The translations under genes and the position numbers were made by a program. Shown here one piece after another: positions 1 to 5,999 of a DNA stretch of 20,772 bases. Numbering within the stretch: position 1 is the stretch's first letter; every line of letters starts with the position of its first letter. The notes under the pieces were generated by a model, which did not search any database, was not told the DNA's origin, and saw nothing but the letters and a program-made list of their open reading frames with translations. The stretch is from a virus: the IMG/VR virus record IMGVR_UViG_3300014838_000097, positions 1 to 20,772 of that record, one strand, 5' to 3'.

Positions 1-156
1 CCAACGTGGACTACCACAACGTATCCTGCAACGAACGCTATAAACACCATAATGTATGCAAGTAGCGCGAACGTTTTAGGAGTGGTAACACCGGTTAATA
101 GCGCTGTTTTAATCAGTAGTGCAGGCGGTGTTCCAAGCATGTCAACTGTTTTACCG
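1..156 (+). repeat. Tail-fibre module, copy 1 (possibly longer to the left)
   Basis: This is the first copy of a coding repeat that matches 778-933 codon for codon over 52 codons. Amino-acid differences are conservative (V/I, L/M, A/S and similar), and many differences at DNA level are at third positions. The pair looks like a diverged, selected duplication rather than a recent copying event. The left boundary is cut by the window. Confidence 0.8.
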
Positions 157-1548
157 GGTGGATTAACTACGACAGACCCGACTTTAACGCAAGGATTGGC
201 TACAAAAAATTATGACCAGACCGCATTGAACGGCACTGCTGTTTACGCAGCATCTGCGGGAAGTTTAGGCACAGTCACACAATCAGGTGCGGGTGTTGGT
301 GCAACCCTAACAAATGCGGGAGCGCAAGCGACATTTGCCCTGGATAGTGTCAATCCTCCTGTTGGAACGAATGTATTAATCAAAAATACTGCTACTGGCA
401 TGACTTCTGCAAATGAGGGAATTTACACGGTAACCTCAGCTGGATCAGGTGCAACAAATTGGGTTTTGACTCGTGCAACAACCTATGACACGGCACCAGA
501 AGTGAACAGAACCGGTTTAATCGCCATTCAGAATGGATCAACTTTAGCCAGAACAGCATGGTACAACGCTGCAACTATTGTCACAGTTGATACAACAGCA
601 TTTGTTTACAATCAATTTGGAAATATTATATTTCCAATCACTTTGGCAAATGGTGGTACGTCAGCGGCATTGACGGCATCTAATGGTGGAATTGTTTACT
701 CGACAGCATCAGCTATGGCAATTCTGGCTGGAACGGCGACAGCCGGTCAGTTATTAACTTCGGGTGCCTCCACGACGCCTGCTTGGACTACGACAACTTA
801 TCCAGCCACAAATGCTATCAATACAATTATGTACGCAAGCAGTGCGAACGTTTTAGGGGTGATCACACCGGTTAACAGCGCAGTTATGATCAGTAGTTCG
901 GGTGGGGTGCCATCTTTTAGTACCACATTACCTGCTAGTTTAACGATTCCGTCGCCAAAAGTTACAACGGCAATCTATGACACCAACGGTAATATCATAC
1001 TCGGATTATCACCTGTTTCTAGTGCTGTGAATTACATTGCTATCACAAACTCTGCAACTGGAAATGCGTTAGGATTTGGCGCAGCCGGTTCAGATACGAA
1101 TATAACAATGTCCCTTACCGGGAAAGGAAATGGTGGAGTACAAAGACAAGGATTGATGACGGGAGGGGGTTATTCAGTCGGTTTTGGTGGGGAGGTAATA
1201 ACAAGTAATGTTTCAGCAAATACTGTTCCTCTCTCTAATAACACCAATAAAGACATTACGACGATATCTGTGACTGCCGGTGTTTGGGCTGTTTATCCAA
1301 ATATATTTTTTACAGCAAGTATAGCAATGACAGCCAGACAGGCATGGGCAAGTTTGACTTCCGCAACTACCCCTGATGCATCAAAAATTGCTGCTGTAAA
1401 TGGTGTAACTGGAGTATATATGGGACTTACAGCGCCTGTATTGATAGTTTCTGTTGCGGCTACCACAACTGTTTATTTAAGTGGTTTAGCTTCATTTGGA
1501 TCAGGAACCGTTGGCGCAGGAGGAACATTAACGGCAGTAAGATTATAG
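1..1548 (+). CDS. Phage tail fibre / tail-associated protein, 5'-truncated by window edge
   Basis: The reading frame is open from base 1, so the true start lies upstream; 515 codons are visible. The protein is rich in Ala, Thr, Ser, Gly and Val with almost no charged residues, and contains phrases typical of phage fibre shafts such as NGGTSAAL and TPAWTTTTY. A 52-residue module at codons 1-52 recurs at codons 260-311 with 46 of 52 residues identical by eye. The last ~110 residues change character (GVWAVYPNIFF ... TTTVYLSGLASFGSGT) and resemble the beta-sandwich C-terminal domains often found at the ends of fibres. It probably builds a trimeric, host-contacting tail appendage. Fibre shaft repeats are commonly exchanged by recombination, which fits the duplication. 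Which fibre it is, and its receptor, cannot be told. Confidence 0.75.
   Translation, partial: PTWTTTTYPATNAINTIMYASSANVLGVVTPVNSAVLISSAGGVPSMSTVLPGGLTTTDPTLTQGLATKNYDQTALNGTAVYAASAGSLGTVTQSGAGVGATLTNAGAQATFALDSVNPPVGTNVLIKNTATGMTSANEGIYTVTSAGSGATNWVLTRATTYDTAPEVNRTGLIAIQNGSTLARTAWYNAATIVTVDTTAFVYNQFGNIIFPITLANGGTSAALTASNGGIVYSTASAMAILAGTATAGQLLTSGASTTPAWTTTTYPATNAINTIMYASSANVLGVITPVNSAVMISSSGGVPSFSTTLPASLTIPSPKVTTAIYDTNGNIILGLSPVSSAVNYIAITNSATGNALGFGAAGSDTNITMSLTGKGNGGVQRQGLMTGGGYSVGFGGEVITSNVSANTVPLSNNTNKDITTISVTAGVWAVYPNIFFTASIAMTARQAWASLTSATTPDASKIAAVNGVTGVYMGLTAPVLIVSVAATTTVYLSGLASFGSGTVGAGGTLTAVRL
778..933 (+). repeat. Tail-fibre module, copy 2
   Basis: Second copy of the 52-codon module seen at 1-156, in frame, beginning at the PAWTTTTYPA phrase and ending at the Leu-Pro before the next segment. 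The residues just upstream (GQLLTSGASTT) probably belong to the same module, but the matching part of copy 1 is outside the window. Confidence 0.8.
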
Positions 1549-1585
1549 TTAATAAAAACATTCTTGTTCAGAACAGATTATAAAT

Positions 1586-1614
1586 AATAAGAGGTGAATA
1601 GCCCCTTTTTTATT
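1586..1614 (+). terminator. Weak terminator-like element after the tail gene
   Basis: An AAUAAGAGG arm can fold back on CCUUUUUUAUU with one G-U pair and a small bulge, ending in a U-rich stretch, 38 nt after the tail-gene stop. The stem is short and imperfect, so it may only be partly effective. Confidence 0.25.
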
Positions 1615-1670
1615 GTACCTGTTTGATAAATCACTTATTATAATTTTTTAACTTTTAACAGGAAATTGTT

Positions 1671-1973
1671 ATGACAGATGTTACACAATTGACCGCTGAA
1701 AATGAAGCATTAAAATCTGAAAGCGCAAGCTTAAAAGATGTGATTAGTCGATATGAGTCACAATGTATGGCGCTCGATCAAACGGTCAAAGAAGTTTTAA
1801 CTGCAAATATTTCATTTAAAGCAGGAGCGCATATGATGGAAAAAAAAATCAATTCTATCAATTCGGATTCATCTCAAAAAGATGAAACCATTAAAATGCT
1901 TAATGATCAATTGTCATCAGCCAGAACTGAAATTGAATCATTATCTTCACAATTGAATGCATTACTTGCATAA
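1671..1973 (+). CDS. Small coiled-coil protein of unknown function
   Basis: This encodes 100 residues, almost wholly alpha-helical by composition, with heptad-like spacing of Leu/Ile/Met (LTAENEALKSESASLKDV at the N-terminus; LNDQLSSARTEIESLSSQL near the C-terminus). There is no signal peptide or membrane segment. An AGGAAA ribosome binding site lies 8 nt before the ATG. It sits directly behind the tail fibre and ahead of the His/Lys-rich microprotein, so a tail-assembly or fibre-chaperone role is possible, but position is the only support. Rz-type spanins are also coiled coil, but this protein lacks the N-terminal anchor they need. Confidence 0.7.
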   Translation: MTDVTQLTAENEALKSESASLKDVISRYESQCMALDQTVKEVLTANISFKAGAHMMEKKINSINSDSSQKDETIKMLNDQLSSARTEIESLSSQLNALLA

Positions 1974-2006
1974 TATTATATAAACTCATTTAAAAGGGTT
2001 TTTGAC

Positions 2007-2162
2007 ATGGAACATAAATCAGCACATCACGCCAAAGCAGCACACCATATGGAAAAAGCATCCCATCATCATGAAAAAGCCAAACACCACATGGAAAAAG
2101 CTTCTCATGAAAAGAAAGAACATGAAAAGAAACCAGCTAAAAAACACGCTAAAAAGAAATAA
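2007..2162 (+). CDS. His/Lys-rich 51-residue microprotein with internal repeats
   Basis: The start is ATG at 2007, with an AAAGGG element 10 nt upstream, and the stop is TAA at 2160-2162. About two thirds of the residues are His, Lys, Glu or Ala, arranged as loose repeats: HHMEKAS, HHHEKAK, HHMEKAS, then a Lys-rich end (KKPAKKHAKKK). It is very basic, has no hydrophobic core and is probably disordered or a single charged helix. The HH-x-EKA spacing could bind metal or polyanions such as DNA. It follows the coiled-coil gene by 33 nt and is followed by a good terminator, so it closes this transcription unit. No family assignment is made. Confidence 0.65.
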   Translation: MEHKSAHHAKAAHHMEKASHHHEKAKHHMEKASHEKKEHEKKPAKKHAKKK

Positions 2163-2179
2163 CATTTAATCGTTTAAAC

Positions 2180-2207
2180 TGCCGCTGTGAAAGGCGGCGT
2201 TTGTTTT
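2180..2207 (+). terminator. Rho-independent terminator
   Basis: A GC-rich stem UGCCGC/GCGGCG with an 8-nt UGUGAAAG loop is followed by UUUGUUUU. It lies 18 nt after the microprotein stop and separates the tail unit from the RHH/membrane pair. Confidence 0.65.
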
Positions 2208-2230
2208 GACAAAAACAATATGGACACGCA

Positions 2231-2431
2231 ATGAGCGAGCTTACTCTTGAGCTGGATGAACGAGCATCAGATTCTATACGGGATCTGATGAGTTACTATC
2301 GAGTAAGTACGAAAGCTGAAATCATTTCAAAAGCAATTGCAATACTTAAAATAGCTTGTCATATAGACCGTACTGATGGCGAGTTATTTGCACGTAAAGG
2401 TAATCACGAAACAAAAATAATTGTCAGATGA
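2231..2431 (+). CDS. Ribbon-helix-helix DNA-binding protein (66 aa)
   Basis: Residues 3-8 (ELTLEL) form the DNA-contacting beta strand, followed by two helices (ASDSIRDLMSYY and TKAEIISKAIAILKIACH) joined by RVS. This is the RHH (MetJ/Arc/CopG) pattern. The C-terminal tail (DGELFARKGNHETKIIV) matches a common extended form of bacterial RHH proteins. Such proteins usually dimerise and repress their own promoter. The ribosome binding site is weak. Its last codons overlap the next gene by 4 nt (ATGA), so the two are translated together. It is separated from the tail genes by a terminator and may be an independent moron. Target site and partner are unknown. Confidence 0.75.
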   Translation: MSELTLELDERASDSIRDLMSYYRVSTKAEIISKAIAILKIACHIDRTDGELFARKGNHETKIIVR

Positions 2432-2706
2432 AAAACAGACTTGATATGGGTGAGAACCTCTTGGATGATCTATATAAGGTAAAATCGTTCGAGTCTCACC
2501 ATATTCAATCGGGTATCATTACCGCGAAAGATAAATTTCTTGCTGCAAAACAAATATTGTTAGGTCTTGGAGTATTATACATTCTAACGATAGTGGCCTA
2601 CTTGTTGAGGCCACTGGATGGAAGCAAACTGCTTGATATCTGCACGACTATTTTTCCACCTCTGGCGACTCTGATACTGGTTGCGTATTTTCGCGAGAAA
2701 CAATAG
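2428..2706 (+). CDS. Two-helix membrane protein paired with RHH gene
   Basis: This is a 92-residue protein with a soluble N-terminal ~40 residues and two hydrophobic segments at about 43-60 and 69-88, separated by a short polar turn (RPLDGSK). The tail FREKQ is positive, which suggests both ends lie in the cytoplasm. The start overlaps the RHH stop by 4 nt. A small two-helix membrane protein could be a holin, an exclusion protein or a toxin; none has specific support here. The last 59 nt overlap the 3' end of a convergent membrane-protein gene on the other strand. Confidence 0.65.
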   Translation: MKNRLDMGENLLDDLYKVKSFESHHIQSGIITAKDKFLAAKQILLGLGVLYILTIVAYLLRPLDGSKLLDICTTIFPPLATLILVAYFREKQ

Positions 2707-3088
2707 AGGCGTATGTTGGATCAGTATAATATTTTATGGTTTCTTCATACTGTTTTTTTGCGCCATTCATACAATTAACAGCATCAATATATTCTTTCTG
2801 ATTCATTAACTCATTCAGATTTTTTTTATTCCATCTTTCAATTTTGTTATCAGAACGATTCATCATTATATCGCCTAAAAACCATACTATATTTGCCGCT
2901 AAAACACCCATCATCATGATGCTTATTTTTGACATATCAGGATTTGTTAAATATACATAAATATCAAATGTTAAAACAGCAATCGTAGCAATTAAAACTG
3001 TCATTGATATTTTGTATAGAAATCTGAGATTTTTTATTGTTGACTCGCAAATACTTAACTTTAAATCAATAATTTCATAGTTATACAT
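2648..3088 (-). CDS. Two-helix membrane protein at the end of the leftward operon
   Basis: This encodes 146 residues with an N-terminal amphipathic helix, two membrane segments at about 27-47 and 55-75, and a long soluble C-terminal part rich in Lys, Asn, Glu and Tyr. A clear AAGGAA ribosome binding site stands 8 nt before the ATG. It is the last gene of the minus-strand array, and its C-terminal codons overlap those of the plus-strand gene ending at 2706. It lies just downstream of a secreted-protein gene, so the end of the operon looks directed at the cell envelope, as expected for superinfection exclusion or lysogenic-conversion genes. That role is an inference from position. Confidence 0.65.
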   Translation of the reverse strand: MYNYEIIDLKLSICESTIKNLRFLYKISMTVLIATIAVLTFDIYVYLTNPDMSKISIMMMGVLAANIVWFLGDIMMNRSDNKIERWNKKNLNELMNQKEYIDAVNCMNGAKKQYEETIKYYTDPTYASIVSRENTQPVSESPEVEK

Positions 3089-3141
3089 TTGTTAAATTCC
3101 TTTTTCCGGTGATACAGTGAAAATAATAAGCTGATTGTTTT

Positions 3142-3327
3142 TAATATAATGTTCTACAACTCCATGGAATCTTTTTATTTCTTTTTTGTGCTGCCACTTG
3201 AACTGAACTCATCCATGTTAAGTTCTGGCACGCACATACGCTTCTCGGAAAGCTGCTTTAGGCAGCAGCTCTCCTCCTCACATTCACGATCAAGATTTTG
3301 AGTGCAGTATTTTGGAATCTCATTCAT
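3142..3327 (-). CDS. Cysteine-rich 61-residue protein, translationally coupled
   Basis: The ATG (3327-3325) overlaps the TGA of the upstream exported-protein gene by one base (TGATG). A GAGG element lies 10 nt before it. The protein has six cysteines (C8, C16, C21, C22, C32, C57), an acidic run (CEEESCC) and a Ser/Lys-rich tail, with no signal peptide of its own. The Cys spacing does not match a common zinc ribbon. The coupled start is the main evidence for the gene; the last dozen codons look low in complexity. No family recognised. Confidence 0.5.
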
Positions 3328-3731
3328 CAGTAGTGTACCTCAGCATATTTTGTGTCTGACGCAATAGCATATGCGCCACCGGTAATTTCGGTTTTAGCGG
3401 TGAATGGTTTGGTGCCGACTGCATGAAATACAACTACTGTATCGAGATAGTAAGTTTTACCCCAATGCTGTCCGGTAGCCAGCCCAAGATGATCCTTTTT
3501 AACTAAACAATGTTCAGGCTGTGTATCTGGACACAGTGATATAGTCCATGAAAAATCTTTAAATCCAGGGGTTGTGTTATAAATTGTAACGCCATGAACG
3601 CTGTGCAGAGCTGTGGGTTGATTAATCTGCGTTGATACCCCCGCAGTGCCAGCCACTGCGATTGCTGTATCTGTAGGTTCTGCGATTGCAATTTGAGTGG
3701 TTGCTAATAAAGCTAATGTTGCTAATTTCAT
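3327..3731 (-). CDS. Exported (signal-peptide) protein of unknown function
   Basis: The first 17 residues form a classical Sec signal peptide: MK, then a hydrophobic stretch (LATLALLATTQIAIA), with an Ala-x-Ala site before Glu-Pro. The mature ~117 residues are rich in beta-forming residues, Thr and aromatics (TIYNTTPGFKDFSWTISLCP, KTYYLDTVVVFHAVG) and contain two Cys (SLCPDT and EHCLVK) that could form a disulfide in the periplasm. It ends in an aromatic residue (VHY), a feature sometimes seen in outer-membrane or fibrillar proteins. A phage-encoded periplasmic protein in an early operon is most often an envelope moron that blocks DNA entry or modifies the host; this is inference. Confidence 0.7.
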   Translation of the reverse strand: MKLATLALLATTQIAIAEPTDTAIAVAGTAGVSTQINQPTALHSVHGVTIYNTTPGFKDFSWTISLCPDTQPEHCLVKKDHLGLATGQHWGKTYYLDTVVVFHAVGTKPFTAKTEITGGAYAIASDTKYAEVHY

Positions 3732-3733
3732 TT

Positions 3734-4012
3734 TTATTTTTTTACTTCCTTAAGGTTAAATAATTCGTTTATATTACATCCGCATTTTTCAAGAAATTCG
3801 TCTTCTCCTATATCTCCAAGTTTTTCATCGTCAATATATTCAAAAACATCTTTCATAAACATCGTCATATGTATGGATGCAGCTGCCAAGTTTTTTAATA
3901 TCGAATGTTCTCCAGCTTCTTTTGGGAAAAGCTTTAATAAAAGCCTGATACGATCCATTATTTCTAAATTTACAGCCGAAACAAGCTCGACATCAAATTT
4001 CATTTTTGTCAT
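3734..4012 (-). CDS. Hypothetical helical protein (92 aa)
   Basis: This is a mostly alpha-helical, acidic protein with a Leu-rich N-terminal half (RIRLLLKLFPKE) and a C-terminal Cys pair (KCGCN). A GGAA element sits 8 nt before the ATG at 4012; an ATG three codons later is an alternative start. Its gene begins 2 nt after the DUF551 gene stop and is followed by the exported protein 2 nt later, so it is clearly part of the operon. No family recognised. Confidence 0.65.
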   Translation of the reverse strand: MTKMKFDVELVSAVNLEIMDRIRLLLKLFPKEAGEHSILKNLAAASIHMTMFMKDVFEYIDDEKLGDIGEDEFLEKCGCNINELFNLKEVKK

Positions 4013-4014
4013 TT

Positions 4015-4188
4015 TTATAATTCCGGTTGTGAAGGAAGCGGCATCCAGTGGCTTGCGGTTGTATCATCGAATTTACCATTACGCAAAGATGAGACACCCA
4101 TCCACGGACAAGGAGGGGATGGGACATAGACAAAATAACGTCCATCTTTGTCTGGTAACTTTTCTTTAACACTAATCCAGTTAGTCAT
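4015..4188 (-). CDS. DUF551-domain protein (57 aa)
   Basis: The sequence has the whole DUF551 signature: MTNWISVKEKLPDKDGRY at the N-terminus, then a strand (FVYVP), and the closing motif ASHWMPLPSQPE. This family is widespread in phages and prophages of Proteobacteria; its function is not known. The ATG at 4188 overlaps the 3' end of the zinc-ribbon gene by 8 nt. The protein carries a Pro-rich insert (PSPPCPW) between the two motifs. Confidence 0.85.
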   Translation of the reverse strand: MTNWISVKEKLPDKDGRYFVYVPSPPCPWMGVSSLRNGKFDDTTASHWMPLPSQPEL

Positions 4189-4390
4189 TTATAACCTCTA
4201 TCTTTTGATTTTCTAACTTATAACAATTTGTACACCAATATTCCACATTTGCTGGAACAATTCTGTAGAATTTGTCTCCTATAGGTTCTGTTTTAAATTT
4301 CATTGACGTTCCGGGCACACACTGATATCGTTCATAAACTGGATTATCTTTTTTTCCGCAGTTGAAACACTCTTTGTTTATGTAGGACAT
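4181..4390 (-). CDS. Zinc-ribbon small protein (69 aa)
   Basis: C8-x2-C11 (CFNC) and C53-x2-C56 (CTNC) form a likely four-Cys zinc ribbon separated by about 40 residues of predicted strand, with an extra Cys at 24. An excellent GGAGG ribosome binding site lies 8 nt before the ATG at 4390. It probably folds as a small metal-stabilised protein; DNA, RNA or protein binding is possible. A perfect inverted repeat (4415-4438) sits just upstream. Confidence 0.75.
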   Translation of the reverse strand: MSYINKECFNCGKKDNPVYERYQCVPGTSMKFKTEPIGDKFYRIVPANVEYWCTNCYKLENQKIEVIND

Positions 4391-4414
4391 TTTTAGTACC
4401 TCCGAATACCATAT

Positions 4415-4438
4415 TTCCAGTAAGTGCGAATACTGGAA
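4415..4438. repeat. Perfect 8-bp inverted repeat upstream of the 4390 start
   Basis: TTCCAGTA and TACTGGAA surround an 8-nt spacer (AGTGCGAA). There is no U-run on either side, so it is a poor terminator. It lies 25 nt upstream of a zinc-ribbon gene and 28 nt after the stop of the HTH gene, at the one noticeable gap in this part of the operon. It could be an operator, an RNA processing site or an mRNA-stabilising hairpin. Confidence 0.5.
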
Positions 4439-4466
4439 GGATCATTTGAGCAAATATTGACAAGGC

Positions 4467-4724
4467 TCACTTATAACCCTCATGTTTTAACATCTCAAAA
4501 TAAATGGTCTTTATTTTACCTTGTAAATTTGTCTTACGATGGAACCACCCATTAACAGTTCCTTGGCTTATATCTAGTATTTTTGCCAATGTTAACTGAT
4601 TGAGTCCATGTTTTTCCATGATACGTAACATTTTCTTTGTATCTTTTGTTTGAAGATACGGGGATCGTATTTTTAATTTTCCCGTCCCATTACATCGAAG
4701 ACATTTTTTGTACTCTGACTTCAT
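4467..4724 (-). CDS. Zinc-knuckle plus helix-turn-helix protein (85 aa)
   Basis: The N-terminus carries one CxxCxGxG motif (CLRCNGTGK, residues 8-16), as in DnaJ-type zinc repeats. Residues ~38-65 form a helix-turn-helix of XRE type: LNQLTLAKILDISQGTVNGW, with the usual A-x3-hydrophobic and G-T-V-x2-W positions. A single CxxC pair would need a dimer or another ligand to bind zinc. The ATG overlaps the upstream TAA (TAATG). It is a likely transcription regulator within the leftward operon. Confidence 0.75.
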   Translation of the reverse strand: MKSEYKKCLRCNGTGKLKIRSPYLQTKDTKKMLRIMEKHGLNQLTLAKILDISQGTVNGWFHRKTNLQGKIKTIYFEMLKHEGYK

Positions 4725-5023
4725 TATTTAATTTTCTCACTTGCCTGTTGTATATAAAGATTAAAAACCTCTTGACATTCTTTTAGGAAAATATGTTTTT
4801 GCGAATCATCTTTCATGAGAGTTAAAAGTGATTTTATTGTGTGACCTGCATGAGACAGCGTTCCATCCCTTATCGTCACAAATATTTCACCATTTGAACA
4901 AGACTGCCTGTTAAGATTAACAAACACTTCTGTTGTTTCAGCTAATAATTTATGTAATTCAACTACTAAATTTTCTTCTTTTGTATTTGTATCATCACGT
5001 TTAAATTTATATCTGTATGTCAT
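4724..5023 (-). CDS. Hypothetical helical protein (99 aa)
   Basis: I choose ATG at 5023 over an in-frame TTG at 5038 because ATG overlaps the preceding stop as ATGA, the standard junction in this operon. The protein starts MTYRYKFKRDD, then has three amphipathic helices with conserved-looking Asn/Gln and a polar middle (NRQSCSNGEIFVTIRDG). No known domain is visible. It is translated with the zinc-ribbon gene upstream and the HTH gene downstream. Confidence 0.65.
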   Translation of the reverse strand: MTYRYKFKRDDTNTKEENLVVELHKLLAETTEVFVNLNRQSCSNGEIFVTIRDGTLSHAGHTIKSLLTLMKDDSQKHIFLKECQEVFNLYIQQASEKIK

Positions 5024-5250
5024 ATTATTTTTTTCCAATCTTCACGCATTTGTTTTTTCTCTTCATCTGAAAATTTACTAAACCAAGCTTTAAACAATTC
5101 ATTGCAATCGTCGCACAGAACGTCTGTTGGATCGTTCTTTGTTTCAGGATATAAAGTAAGCATCTCTTCCGCTGAATCGAAATCGCTCCATTCTTCATAA
5201 GGAGATTTATCATATGTGATGTTGCACTTGCAGCAAGTAAATTCACTCAT
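5020..5250 (-). CDS. Zinc-ribbon small protein (76 aa)
   Basis: The start is placed at ATG 5250, not at the far-upstream in-frame start, because it overlaps the previous gene by 8 nt (ATGAGTGA) and leads straight into the zinc motif. C6/C7-x-C9 (TCCKC) and C46-x2-C49 (CDDC) form a ribbon with an acidic centre (EEWSDFDSAEE). The C-terminal third is a charged helix (FSDEEKKQMREDWKK). Similar short zinc proteins recur in phage early operons; specific function is unknown. Confidence 0.7.
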   Translation of the reverse strand: MSEFTCCKCNITYDKSPYEEWSDFDSAEEMLTLYPETKNDPTDVLCDDCNELFKAWFSKFSDEEKKQMREDWKKII

Positions 5251-5569
5251 CTTCTTTACATCCATTCTTAACCCATTCAACAGCTTCCTTGTGACCTTCT
5301 TCTGCCATCTGCCATGTGGGAAATTGCTGGCAGTAAATTTCGCCTTTCCCGTCAAAAACCATTGTTTCAAAAATTAATGGGGTAGCTTCATCATCCATAG
5401 CATGATTAATACCGAGCCAAACTGTTGAAACTCTTTTTCCATCTACCATTTCATCATCTACATGCTTTGTTTTGGTTCTTCTCATAAATTCACGCTGATC
5501 ACCCCATTCTTTAACAGTACAAGGAACAGCATTTTTATTTTCATCAAGACGATAATAGTCGATCATCAT
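5243..5569 (-). CDS. Conserved phage hypothetical protein (YYRLDE... family)
   Basis: The layout matches a common phage early protein: MIDYYRLDENKNAVPCTVKEW, then a variable part, then RVSTVWLGINHAMDDEATPLIFETMVF, ending in a helix (TWQMAEEGHKEAVEWV). I recognise the pattern but the family has no established role. The first ATG (5569) overlaps the upstream stop as ATGA, which favours the MM start. It ends with a polar tail and an unpaired Cys (NGCKEDE). Confidence 0.75.
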   Translation of the reverse strand: MMIDYYRLDENKNAVPCTVKEWGDQREFMRRTKTKHVDDEMVDGKRVSTVWLGINHAMDDEATPLIFETMVFDGKGEIYCQQFPTWQMAEEGHKEAVEWVKNGCKEDE

Positions 5570-5847
5570 TGGCCTCTAATAACTTCTACTTTATTAATAG
5601 GGTCTGATAATTGTATAGCTTCAGATATTTTCTCTATGAAATTATTTACATTTTTTGTTATTTCTTCATTTCCATTAGATATACCTTTCATATGATTGAA
5701 AAGTGATGAAATATGCGCGCTTAAAACGAGATTAATCAAGTCTGACGTATTTTCTGTAGAATTAAGATTTTCTAAACAAAAGTCATAAACGCTCAACTCT
5801 AATAAGTCAGAAAGTTTAATTGTTAAATTTTTATATCGTGGTGTCAT
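5566..5847 (-). CDS. Hypothetical helical protein (93 aa)
   Basis: This is a leucine- and asparagine-rich, nearly all-helical protein (LSDLLELSVYDFCLENLN; DLINLVLSAHISSLFNHM) with no membrane segment. It has a 4-nt overlap (ATGA) with the gene before and another with the gene after it. No family recognised; it may be a small interaction or inhibitor protein. Confidence 0.65.
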   Translation of the reverse strand: MTPRYKNLTIKLSDLLELSVYDFCLENLNSTENTSDLINLVLSAHISSLFNHMKGISNGNEEITKNVNNFIEKISEAIQLSDPINKVEVIRGQ

Positions 5848-5999
5848 TTAAGCTCCAATACTTTATTATCTTTTATTACCAACTCACGGTGTACGTCATA
5901 GTTTTTATTCTTCTGACACCGACAAGGCATTTTAATTGCTTCGTTAATAACGCCATGCACTATTACAAATTTATGTCCGTGACAGTATTCACAATTCAT
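5844..5999 (-). CDS. Zinc-knuckle microprotein (51 aa)
   Basis: The start is ATG at 5999, which overlaps the upstream stop as ATGA; a more distal start nine codons earlier would reach into the DUF2829 gene. C3-x2-C6 (CEYC) and C26-x-C28 (CRC) give a compact CxxC...CxC zinc site with HGHKFVIVHG between. The tail is a hydrophobic/charged strand (RELVIKDNKVLELK). It lies directly behind the DUF2829-like gene. Confidence 0.65.
   Translation of the reverse strand: MNCEYCHGHKFVIVHGVINEAIKMPCRCQKNKNYDVHRELVIKDNKVLELK

Noticed and set aside
2206-2211. TTGACA as the -35 of a promoter for the RHH/membrane pair
   Set aside because: No acceptable -10 hexamer lies 16-18 bp downstream; the hexamer overlaps the terminator's U-rich end.
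3873-4169. Plus-strand 98-codon frame opposite the DUF551 and 92-aa genes
   Set aside because: The DUF551 signature on the minus strand is unambiguous, and the plus frame has no start signal.
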